DNA of 30,604 nt from Psilocybe azurescens (Eukaryota; Basidiomycota; Agaricomycetes; Agaricales; Agrocybaceae): NCBI GenBank assembly GCA_023853785.1, contig JAJIRX010001055.1, forward strand, positions 1-30,604. The letters run 5' to 3'. Positions 1 through 9,905 of this stretch are shown here, one piece after another (within the stretch, counting starts at the first letter, position 1; each line of letters opens with the position of its first letter). The notes under the pieces were generated by a model that worked only from the letters and a program-made list of their open reading frames with translations, was not told the origin of the DNA and did no database searches. Made by a program: the position numbers and the translations under genes.

Positions 1-2930
1 TAAAAACTGTTGGAGCTGCTCAAGCTCATCATAGCAAAGCAATAAAAAAATATGATAAGCTATTAGTGCCACTGCACTGGATCTGGAAATGCTGATGATA
101 TTATCCTTTATATCTGGAGTACAGCACAGATTGGCAAAAAGTTTGCCAAGTGAAGCAAGGTGGATGATCTTTACCATATTGTCAATGCATGGCCAATGAT
201 ATCCCCAACAACAAAATTCTGCCAATAATTCAAGTGTTTCAATGGCTAAGAATTAATATTTTTGTTGGCTCCAACACTGAAAGACATGGATTGGGCTTCA
301 ATAAAAGAAGCCTTAACAGAGGCTAATTTACAAAATTTAAGTTTTACCAAACTAAAATTCAACCAAATCACCAATAGTAAGTAATTAATTGTCTAATATT
401 GATTAATATAATGTTTTTATTTAGATACAAGTTACCCAAAATTTAAGTTTTACCAAATTTAATATTCAAAAACGAATTTCTGTATATAATTTCTTCACTT
501 TTATATATTTATCTAAAATTTATTATATAAAGAGTCTGTCCAATTTCCAACAACAGAAAATACAGATGAACTGCATTCAGTAAGTTTACATCATTGTATT
601 TGCTTAACCATGTCTAATGTATTTTTAGTTTGACAATCTTTCTCTTTCAATTCACCAAGACTGTCGGAGCAATCAATCTGGATTTTAACTATCCTCACAG
701 TTTCCTGAACTATGTCCTGCAAAACTTAATATTGAAACTGAATCTGAAGCTAATACTGTGAGACTTTGTCTACAACTTAAATTTTGTACTGAACCTTTAC
801 TATAGTCATAATTTGATATAAATGTGCCTTTTACACCATGGTCATCAATGAAGCACTCAAGACTTTAATTAAGCTCACTAAAAAGCCAAATACTGACTGG
901 ACAACACCACTGCAAAAATAAAGTGTCATGACTATTCTGAACCAGAAACGATATCTTGACTGTCCTTAACACTGGATCTGGAAAGTCAATGCTTGCACTT
1001 ATTCCTGAAATCAATAACACTGATCATCAATTCAAAAGCTGCACATCTATGAAGTCTTAAATAATGGATCAATATCAACAATTCAGAAAAGCTATAGTAT
1101 ATGATATCAGGATTCATTCCAAGCTTTGCTTTATTTGTCGCACAAGCTTTGCAGATAGAATGCATGGACAGTTTGGTGGACTAAAGAACTGTGAGTATCT
1201 GGATATAATGGATACAGTTTTGTATTTCTTTGGGCTTTAAGCCTTATTCTATAAAGAAAAAGTTTAAAATGAATTGGAAAAGGGTGGAAGACTTCAGTTA
1301 ATGGCTGGTTTCAAAACCAGTTGTTGAAGAAGAAAAATCTAATGTTGTGTCTGCTTTAATTTGTGTACATTCTATCTTACACCCATCAGAAGAAGAAGAA
1401 TCACTGTATTAAGTCCTTTCTGACAAGTTATATAATAGCCAATATTATTTATTTTTCAAAGTGTTCATGAGCAGTGAAAGACAGTTGCACGGATAGCTGT
1501 GTAAAAGATGATAATAAGGAACACCTAAAATTTTCAGCATCCAAAAGTGCACATGTGTTATGATACATTCACGAAAAATGTGAAAACTATGAAATATATA
1601 ATATCATCTTGCAGCTAGGCAATGAACAGCATAATAAGTAATGTCTAAGCACTAGACAGTTAGGCTAATCATTGTAACAACAAATTAATATCTGTAAAAG
1701 GATGTGTCAACTAGAAACAATACAAAAAACAAAAATATAAGTTGAAATTTCAATACAGTGCAGCAGCTGAATGTTTGGAAAACACCAGCTACATGTGATA
1801 CAAATATAGACTTGACTCCAAAGTATTCTAGAGGTCTTGCTGAGTGCAATGCAGGTCCTATATAAAGATGGTAAATTACCCTTTGTCCCAATGAATTTTC
1901 CCTAGTAATAATTTACACTTGTAAATGTTTGGGATATGACACTGCAAATGCTTTTTAACAATTCATAAAATTTATGACCTGCCACTACATATTGGGGGAT
2001 TTGCTTTGCTCCACTCTTTGTGCTTATATCAGAATAAGTAGCTATTAACAATAAATAATCGCAAGCAATTATATAATATTTGAAAGCGATATGTGGAACT
2101 CATCCCATCCTCCTTTTAATGGTTTTTGGCACTGGACTACATTCTATATGATTTGATATAATAAACCAAAACTAAAATACAAAACCAGATAGAAATGGTC
2201 TAGACAAGATAAAAAGACTCTCTGTGTTGAGTTTGGTAAGGGTTGGCTTTGCCACTAGGATATGATGTATATGTAGAGTGTGGAGTGTGGAGCTTAGAAA
2301 TATCTGAAAGAAAAAAATGAATAACAGGATATATAAATGCATTGGCACATAGAGCAGCTATATTGTAGCAAGTGACTCAGGCCATAGAACATACACAATG
2401 TATACATATTACTCAGTCCTATAGGAATTCTATAGAATATACCTATAATTAGAAGGTAGATAGAACATATAATGTAGTGACTCAGCCAGTACTATAGAAT
2501 TCTATGGACAAGCTAAATGACACCCAATGTTGGCTGCAGCCACTGATATTGTGGGCTCAGCCCTGGTTTGTCTCTGGCTAAGCCAATGCCACAGGTCAGG
2601 CAAAATCTACAATTCAAACAGCTATAATAAACAATTTTAACATGAATGGGTGGAATTAAACTGCTGAAAAAATGCATTGAAATTGTATATGCAGTGTATG
2701 AGGGTTTTAAAACTGTATGAGGTCAGCTCCAAGTCAACCCCTGGTTCAGCTTATATTACAAGTCAGCCACAGCCAATTATTCAATTGGCCAAAATATTAA
2801 GTATTAACAGAAATGGATGGAAGTACATAACTGAAAAATTCACTAAAACTGAATATGCAGAGGACAAGAGTTTTACAATTGCATGAGGTTGGTCCAATGT
2901 TAGCCACAGCTCAGCCAATGTTACACATCC
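1..2930. other. AT-rich, CpG-depleted, gene-free repeat DNA
   Basis: No credible coding region is visible on either strand. Stops are dense in all frames and the few ORFs are short and biased. CpG is nearly absent; for example I find none in 2641-2940, whereas the interior of the window is CpG-rich. TpG and CpA are abundant. This is the signature expected of cytosine-methylated, deaminated transposon remnants in Agaricomycetes. Diffuse internal repetition is present, such as 'gtagtgactcagcc'-like stretches around 2365-2490. I do not recognise an element class. Confidence 0.7.
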
Positions 2931-2980
2931 TGAAAGACTTGATGAAAAATAAGTTCAGAGAATATAATATTCATGCTTTT
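2640..2980. repeat. Degenerate tandem duplication, about 170-bp unit
   Basis: Two diverged direct copies lie head to tail. The first begins at about 2647 ('gggtggaattaaactgctga') and the second at about 2814 ('ggatggaagtacataactga'). Each continues through 'atatgcag', a 'gttttaaaac/gttttacaat' segment, 'gcatgaggt' and a 'ccacagc' segment. A 69-codon ORF over the first copy is an accident of the low stop density and is not annotated as a gene. Confidence 0.5.
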
Positions 2981-2989
2981 AAGCTAGTC

Positions 2990-3950
2990 TAAAACAAATT
3001 CAGATTTTCCTGTTAAAACCCACTCTATGAGACTGGCTTCAAATACTTCTATTATTTTCACAATTAACAAGAACAGAAAACATATGAAGATGTTAGAGGC
3101 TAGTCTGAGAGTCTAAATAATATGTTTTATGGAACATAATATTTTGCTTCAGAGGCTGGTCTCAAACAAATTCAGATTTTTCACTTAACACTCTTTGAAG
3201 CTGGCTTGGAAAACTTTTATGCTTTCCATAGTCAATACTCACTGGTATTGAACACATTTTTCATTTTGATGGACCATGGTTAATGTCTGAACTTTGAGGC
3301 CAGTTGAGTGAATGTTATGTTTTATGGAACATAAATTTTACTAGGATTTTGAAGCTGGCTTCTGACCAGCAGTCTTGATCAGGATTCTATATTATTGTAT
3401 TGGGGGCTTACTTTACTGAAAGATAAGTTTCATAAAACATAACATTTGAACACTCAAGATAGTCTTTAACACATTCATATGTTCTCTATTCTCAATCAGT
3501 CACCAATTGATATTGAGGACTGAGATACATATAAGCTGAAAAGTCATTGGAAATCATTGAATGAATTGCACATTTCATGGAATATAATATACAGTGTTTA
3601 AAGGCTTTGAGGCTGGCCTCAGCAAAAAATAAGTTTTATGGAACATAATATTTGGCCTCAGAGGCTGGCCTCAAACAAATTCGAATTTTTCTATTTAAAA
3701 ATTGGCCTCAGAGGCCGGCCTCACACAAATTCATATTTTTCTATTAAAAATCATCCTCAGAGGCCAGCCTCAAATGAATTCAGATTTTTGCTATTATAAA
3801 TCAACGGCCTCAAACATATTTCTTGTTTTCATGATAATATGTAAGCTTTGAGGCCGGATAGGTGAAATTTATGTTCTATGGAACATAGAAATCACTTGGG
3901 GTTAGAGGCCGGCCTCTGATCACAGACCCTTGTCAGGATTCTAGAAAGAA
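2990..3950. repeat. Array of 'gaggccggcctc' modules in a 552-bp tandem repeat
   Basis: Short modules recur. One is a palindromic 'gaggccggcctc' or its decayed forms, followed by 'aaacaaattcagatttttct'. Another is a 'ttttatggaacataatatt' segment. At a larger scale the stretch 3285-3395 recurs at about 3838-3950: 'tttgaggccagttgagtgaa' against 'tttgaggccggataggtgaa', and 'gatcaggattctat' against 'tgtcaggattctag'. The offset is about 552 bp. Related modules appear in both orientations near the right end (28906-29180). The array runs directly into the hammerhead-bearing element. No coding potential is seen. Confidence 0.6.
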
Positions 3951-3951
3951 A

Positions 3952-4119
3952 GGAGCATATAGTAATATTCCTTACGTACGATAGCTACTGATGAGTCTAT
4001 AAAGACGAAATGGCTACTTTGGATCCCTCCAAAGTCATTTAGCCTGTACGCCCCAACACTTACAGTGTAACTACACAGCCGCTTGCATTAATTTGCGCCC
4101 CCCTCACCCCCCTCACCCC
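3952..4119 (+). mobile_element. Hammerhead-bearing short repeat, copy 1
   Basis: A unit of about 168 bp shared with the right end of the window. It starts with a leader that contains 'agtaatattcctta', continues with a type I hammerhead fold (3975-4050), then a small inverted repeat 'acacttacagtgt' (about 4056-4068). It ends in the C-rich tail 'cccccctcacccc' (4098-4119). The copy at 29581-29740 has the same order of parts: leader, ribozyme fold, short linker, 'cctcaccccctcacccc'. It has no ORF, so it is non-autonomous. I infer a SINE- or retrozyme-like element; target-site duplications are not obvious. Confidence 0.55.
3975..4050 (+). ncRNA. Type I hammerhead ribozyme, complete core
   Basis: Core: CTGATGA at 3988-3994 and GAAA at 4007-4010. 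Helix II is GTCT (3995-3998)/AGAC (4003-4006) with loop ATAA. Helix III is ATG (4010-4012)/CAT (4036-4038), then an internal loop GCTA/T, then CTTTGG (4017-4022)/CCAAAG (4029-4034) closed by ATCCCT. The predicted cleavage is after T4039 (triplet ATT, permitted by the NUH rule). Helix I is GCTA (3984-3987)/TAGC (4040-4043), internal loop GATA/CT, then CGTAC (3975-3979)/GTACG (4046-4050). Both ends exit through helix I, which defines type I. The helix I internal loop and the helix II loop are placed for the usual tertiary contact. Catalytic activity is inferred, not shown. Confidence 0.75.
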
Positions 4120-5173
4120 AAACCTGGACTTTATCATGTGGTTCTAACATGATTTTGCTTTCACCAGACTGTAAAGTCAGATATATAATTAGATGAAATT
4201 GAGTTAAAAATATGGAAAGAAGATTGGTTGAAATCACATACATTATCAATTTCCATCAAGACAAACACAATACACACAGACATTATGATAGTATCCACTA
4301 CAATTCAATTAACAAATATCACATGTCAGGTACCAAAACAAGCTATACATTCAGATGCTGAACATCTATAAAATCCCAATATCATCACACACAGTTCACT
4401 GTGGTCTATTGTGAAGTTTTTGTTGGTGTAATGGGAAATATATCAAGGTGGTGTTGAGAGATGATGGTGGTACAAGTTCAAGGGTGTTACCTGGTTCCAC
4501 TCCCATTGACTCTCACGAAAATTACACACAAAATAACAACAAATACATATCATTTCCTCACATGTACATTAGTCAAATAGGCTGGTAGGCCGAGACATTC
4601 AGATCATGACAGAATTTCATTCGAATCGTTATTAAATACGTAGTGTGAGAGTTAAAAGGGATAGAGAAACATGCAGTTTTAATAAGATAAAGGAGAGTGT
4701 AGACAAACATGCGAAACAAGAGGGCATAATATCATTCCAAGAAATGGCGAATGTGAACAACCAAATAAAAGCCAGTAACATTCAAAGGCGAACACAAACA
4801 TGAGCAAGAATGTAATAATGACTTGTCTTTTCAACACAGACACCTAACGACAAGGACCAACAGGCTACCAGAAAAACAAAATAAAACAAGGTCGAAAAGG
4901 CGAAGGGAAAAAAGAAAATGGCGAAGCAAATGTAACATTAAAAGACGTGAAAGTGCGATTTTCGGACCAATGTCGATGTCGATGTCGGTCTGACTTGGAA
5001 TTTTTGGTGAATGCCGAACAGGAAGGAGCTATGCATGAGACGCAATGCGACGATGAATACGATGATATGGCGGTGCAACGACGAGGTGGTGACGACGGGG
5101 TGATGACAGCGAGAGCAGAGAATGAGGGAGAGGGCAGGGAAGGGAAGGGTCAACGAGCGGCGAACGACACCAT

Positions 5174-8100
5174 CTACTCGGGCTTGATCTTCCAAAACAC
5201 AGCCGCAGCAGCGACGCTGAGTAGCACCACCCCCACCGCCGTCTGCATGTTGATGCTGTTGTTCCCGTCCCGGTCCTTCCCATGTGACGACGTCGACAAT
5301 GACGAGAGCTTCCCGTTGAGCGCCTGTACGACCCAATCCCAAATCGCCGACGATGACATTGACAAGTCGACGTGGCCGCGAACCGATGAAACCCACGCAG
5401 TCGGTAATGAAGAACCCCACGAAGAGGACATCGAAGAAACCCACGAAGGAAGCACAACCGTCCAAGCAAACACCAACCCCGACCACACCCACACCCAAAA
5501 AGAAACAAAGACCCAGAACAAAATCAGCAACGCATCCTTCGCAAACGTCGAATAAAAACACTCGCCCTGCTTTCTTCGTCTCCCTGTTCATCGTCTTCGT
5601 CCTCGTCGGCGTGGTGCCCGGAAACCGAATCGCCGTCGAGATCCAGCCCAGACGAATCCACGCTCAAAGGATGATGATGGCGCTCCTTGGCCGACTCCCC
5701 GTCGTCCAGCGAGGACGTGACGCTCTCGGAAAGTTTGAACACAACGGAAGGCTCAGGAGTCGCGAGGCTCCTCTCCGGATCCAGCACCTTTCCAGTGACC
5801 AACACAGCCTTTTCCTTCGCCGCCTCCTCCTCTCCCTCAGACACCTCCCCATCGCCCTCGCTAGCACTCCCACTCCCACTACCAGCAGCCGCAGCCGCAG
5901 CGACAGCCGCCCGCTTCTTCCTCCTCTTATACCTTCCAGAGTCCGAGCCCGAACTCTGCGAACGCGGACTCGGCGGGGTCACCAGCCCGCCCTCGCATGG
6001 CTTTTAGACCCTTCTTCTTCCTCTCCTCCTCCCACACCCGCTCCAGCAGCAACAGCCTCAGCAGCCCTCATCCGCTCCAACCCAAACTCCACCAATCGCG
6101 CCCGCGCCTCCCACTCCTCCCGTGCCCTATCCAATCGCGCCCGCTCGTCCGCTCCACTCCTCGCGCACCGCGCTCCATTGGCCCTCGACTGCCTTTTTCC
6201 AGAGCTGCATCTTCTCGGCGAGAGTGTGTGAGCGCATCGTCGTCATCGTGCTCAGGGGTTGCCTCCGCCTCCGCCTCGGTCTTGGTGGCACTAACGTCGG
6301 CGGCAGAGGAGGTCGGCACAGCAGCAGCAGCAGCACCCTCAACAACCCCTCCAGCTCCTCCACCTTGCGCTCCAATCCGCGAATCGTGCCCTGCGCGAGT
6401 GTATGCTGCTGCTCCAGCGCCGCCGTCAGCGCGACAGCGCTCGACACCTGCAGGGCGAGCTTCGTCACCTCCTTCTTGAGCACATCGCCGTCGCTGCTGC
6501 GTTCGCGTACTGCTCCTTCGCGGTCTGGGTCTCCGTGGCGCTGCTCGTGGTGCTCGGCCTCGACATCCGACTCGGACTCGGACTCCCCATCCTCGCCCTC
6601 ATGCGACTCCACCCGTCTCCGCGAAAGCGGCGAACTGACACTCGACCTCCTCGCGCGATCGCCCATACCCAACATGGACGGCTCAGGCGTCCTCGGCCGC
6701 CCGACACCCAGATCCTCCCGCCTCCTCTCCTCTGCCTCCTCCGCGTCCCTGTCTGCGTCTGCATCTTCCTCCACTGTCTCCCTATCCGCCGTCTCCGACT
6801 TGCCTTCCATCTTCTCGTGACCACCCTCTTCCTCTTCCTCATGCTGCGCCTACTCGGCGTCAACGGCACCGCGCACCTCCTCCGCAGGTGCCACACGCTC
6901 GACTTGCCCATGCCCATGCCCATCCTCCCCGCGCTCAGCACGCGCAAGCGCTCTCCTCATCCTCCTCTTCCACACTCTCCAGCTCATGCGCCACGACCGT
7001 CGAGATGCTCCTCGCATCGTCGTCGTCGTCATCTTCCTCACTATCCTGCTCATCACTATCCTGCTCCTCGTTGTCCTCCTCATGCTCATGCCCATGCTGT
7101 TGTTCCTGTTCACGCTCATGTCCCGCCCCCGCCCCAGCCCCGCGCATGATCATCTCCCCTCAACACCCCCACCTCCCGCCGCATCGCCTCCTGCTCCTGC
7201 AGCACGCCCTCCAGCTGGCGCACCCGCTCCAGATGGCCCGCGAGCCGCGCCTGCGTATCGCGCAGCTGCGATTGCAGGTCCTGGATGATGCCCGCTGGGA
7301 GCGCGGGGGCGTGGGCGTTGTCGTTTGCGGTGGTAGTAGTGAGTTGGGTGGAGGAAGTAGCTGGCGCAGCGGAAGAGGAAGCCGACGATGGTTGTTCTCC
7401 TTCTGCCCCAGACGAAGTTGATGCTGGAGGCGGCGGCGACGACGACGACGCGGACGCCTCTGCGCCCTCCTTCTCCTTCCCTCCTGCCTCTGCCGATATC
7501 GAGGCCGGCACAGCGACAGGTGCAGTAGGCGAACCTCCAGTAGCGGAGGTGCAGCAGCAGCAGGCTGAGAAGGCGGCGGCGGTTGCGCCACATCCGGTGG
7601 CGGAGCGCGTACAGGCGGAAGATACGCCGGGAACGAAGGAAGATTCGCAGGCTAGATAGAAGTGGAATAAAAAAGAATATAGTCAGCATATATGCGCATG
7701 GAAATAAAGATAAGACAAAGAAAAAGACAACGCAGTAAAAAAAAAGCCTCAAAGCGCATTTCGCGCAACAAAGGAAAAAACTCACCCCACCCACAAGAAC
7801 ATCCCCCACCTCGCCCATCGCGCCCATTAACCCGCCCAACTCGGCCCCCGTCTCGCGGCTCTTCTGCACCTCGCCCTGCAGCCTGCTCAAAATGACGTCA
7901 AACGTCAAGCCCGTCTTGCCAGGCGGCCTGAGCCCAATCCCGCCCATGCTGCCGAGGCCCTGGGCGAGCTGCGGGCGGCGCTGCTGGTTCTGGGCTTGAG
8001 ATTGCGCCTGGGACTGGGAGTGCGCAGCGGTGGAGAAGGGGAAGTTTTGCTGGCCCTGAGATTGTTGTTGTTGTTGCGCGCCGTTGACACCTGCGCCTGC

Positions 8101-8944
8101 GCCGCCTAGTCCATTGACGCCGTTCAGTCCTCCCAAGCCTCCGACCACACCCTGCGGGTGCCCGCCCACGCCCATCCCTCCAACGCCGCCCAGCCCCGCA
8201 ATCCCCGGATGCTGCTGCCCATGCAGCCCGCCACCCGCACCACCAACGCCACCACCACCGTGCATCTGTTGCTGCTGCTGCATAAAATGCTGTTGTTGCT
8301 GTTGCTGTTGTTGCTGATGCTGCTCCGCACGCGCAGCGACTTGAGCATCTTGCTCGTTGAACACGCACACGACGCGCGCGGCAACTTTGTGGTGGATGAT
8401 CGTTTTGTTGTCTTCGCCGACGATGTCGATGCCGAATTCCTGTTATACGAAAAGGGGTGGGTGAATAATGATGGAAGACGGAGAGGAAGGGGAGGAAGGA
8501 CATACGACAATATCGTCACTTTTGAGATCGAAAGGATCCGATTCGTGTCCCTCGCTGCTCAGCCGCTCGCCATTGATAAAAGTGCCGTTCGAGCTCTTCA
8601 CGTCCTTAATATAAATCTACAAAAAATCCAAGAAAAAAATCCGTACGTCAGTCCACCAAAAAAGACAAAGAAAAAAATCACAAACGCACCTTTCCACCCT
8701 CCTCCCACACCTCTGCATGCTGCCTGCTCAGCACCTTGCTATCAAAAAACCCATTCCGCTCCCCAGGTGCGGTCTTCGAGCTCGTCTGCCGCCCGATCTT
8801 TGTGTGCAAATTCGTGAGGGCGATGTGCTTCGGCGCCCAGGTGTCATTCAGCGGGTACAGGTAGAGCGCCGGGAACAGGGCATTCGAGGGCGGAGAGTTG
8901 GATTGTTGCTGAAGAGGCTGCGCGAAGGGCGCAGGTGAAGGCAT
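5174..8944 (-). pseudogene. FHA-domain tail-anchored protein (SLMAP/Far10/HAM-4-like, STRIPAK), left copy, frames broken
   Basis: Family members act in the STRIPAK phosphatase-kinase scaffold and sit on ER or nuclear-envelope membranes. Exons on the minus strand: 8944-8690, 8616-8506, 8439-7786 and from 7651 to the stop at 5174. Introns of 73, 66 and 134 nt all have GT-AG ends in phase 0. The FHA domain (residues about 28-125) shows IGR (50-52), SRQH (73-76) and NGTFIN (95-100). A Gln- and Gly-rich stretch (8300-7950), coiled coils (around 7270 and 6400), a Lys/Arg cluster near 5920 and two hydrophobic C-terminal segments (5530-5440 and 5235-5180) follow. The start is an ATG 170 bp below a TATA box. 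Downstream of exon 3 the frame changes near 7545, 7165, 6955, 6145, 5990 and 5550, and there is a TAG at 6850-6852. The gene is either decayed or the consensus is faulty. Restored length would be about 1,160 codons. Confidence 0.8.
8225..8330 (-). repeat. CAG/CAA trinucleotide tract coding polyglutamine
   Basis: Two runs of glutamine codons, interrupted by a His-Phe-Met segment, sit just after the FHA domain in exon 3 of the left FHA copy. In the right copy the whole tract is gone, and the sequence passes from 'gcgaagcagcat' straight into a TAG (22452-22454). The tract is therefore a site of length instability between the two copies. Confidence 0.75.
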
Positions 8945-8994
8945 GGTGCGGTGTGCCGTGTTATGTTATGGGGTGGATGTGGAGAGGTGGGGGT

Positions 8995-9017
8995 ATGGAT
9001 GGATGGATGGATGGATC
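8995..9017. repeat. (GGAT)n microsatellite in the FHA 5' leader
   Basis: Five to six tandem GGAT units lie between the TATA box and the start codon of the left FHA copy. The right arm lacks this stretch together with the start codon region. Slippage or recombination at the repeat could have removed it. Confidence 0.85.
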
Positions 9018-9113
9018 GGGTGGGGTGGAGTGCGTGAGGTGGGATATGCGTGGTAATGTTGCTGTCTCTTGCTGAAGAATCGAGGGTGGTCGTATGTTCA
9101 AAGGCCCCAGACG

Positions 9114-9121
9114 CCTTTATA
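9114..9121 (-). promoter_or_regulatory. TATA box of the left FHA gene
   Basis: TATAAAGG on the minus strand, 170 bp upstream of the ATG at 8944, inside 'gtctgtgtataaaggcg'. The right arm reads 'gtctgtaaagccg' at the matching place, so the box is deleted there. This supports the left copy as the original, promoter-bearing gene. Confidence 0.6.
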
Positions 9122-9558
9122 CACAGACGGGGAGGTCGAGGACGAAAGGAACAATGGTGGGATTCCGAAAAGACAGCCTCGTCACAGGACTGCCTGCTTA
9201 ATGTGACCTTAACCCATCCCGTTCCCACGCACAGAGCAAGCAGCGCAGAGTCAACGGAAAGAAACATGCCATAACAACCCACGCCACAGTCGTAATCAAT
9301 GACTCGCGCCGCAGTTTGGCTTGACGCGTTCATTTTAGCATTGACTGCATTCTGGAGCTGGGCCATGGATTCGCGTGGTGTTCTCCATTCTATGCAAACT
9401 TTATTGTGCTAACGCGTACATTTATGATACTATCGGTGCCCCGCCATGCAGAAATCCAACTCCAGATCAACCGTCGAGGCCCAAAACCGACATCCTACTG
9501 GCCACTGGCCCACCATTATCGTACTACGCTGCATACAGTCCATGCCGAAATCAATGAC

Positions 9559-9905
9559 TCAGAACGCCCTGTCTGAGTTGCCCTTGCCTGACAGTCCTAT
9601 TCTGGCATCATCCGTCCTTAACATTTTTGTGATACTGACGTCCCGATCAATCCAGGAGCCGATGCATTCTACGGCCTCAAGATCGTTATCACCATCCGGG
9701 CTGCTCTGCGTCGCTCCTTCCAATGCGCTATCATCCGTTTTTATTTCCAACTGCCGGAGCGCTTCAACCCGCACCATTACGTGTCATACAATTCAACGCT
9801 GCATCTCGATTTTCCGGATCTTACAATAGCCAATCTATCCTCCGCAGTAGCAGAACCAGTAGCAATTTCCCAGAGTCTTTCTCAGTACGTTTTTCCCAAT
9901 CTAAT
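9559..9905 (-). pseudogene. Unidentified gene fragment
   Basis: An ATG-started frame at 9777-9559 gives 72 codons of ordinary composition: charged, with isoleucine and leucine spaced as in leucine-rich repeats, no low complexity. Just upstream in another frame, 9890-9785 also reads as ordinary protein before a stop (beginning [10 protein letters not shown]). The two pieces look like one gene split by a frameshift and stops. It could be the C-terminal part of an F-box/LRR-type protein like the one at 12016, but I cannot show homology by eye. No intact gene is present. Confidence 0.25.

Larger units (their letters stand above)
4225..9152. repeat. Left arm of a large inverted duplication
   Basis: This segment matches 21735-26415 in inverted orientation. 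Landmarks include the region around 4400-4510 against 26110-26250 ('cagttcactgtg' against 'cacagtgaactg'; 'tgatggtggtacaagttcaa' against its complement), the tail of the FHA gene, and the 5' leader (9040-9152 against 21735-21850). Similarity fades outside about 4225 and 9152. The arm carries an FHA gene on the minus strand. Its outer 0.4 kb is CpG-poor, the rest CpG-rich. The stretch 4560-4930 is 3' flank with no gene; about 150 bp of it (around 4725-4880) is missing from the right arm. Confidence 0.85.

Noticed and set aside
2677..2886. 69-codon ORF in the left repeat region
   Set aside because: It spans the junction of two tandem repeat units; no motif and no CpG, so it is chance.
5997..8317. 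Long + strand ORFs over the left FHA gene
   Set aside because: Ser/Pro/Arg-rich shadow frames caused by high GC and triplet bias of the minus-strand gene.
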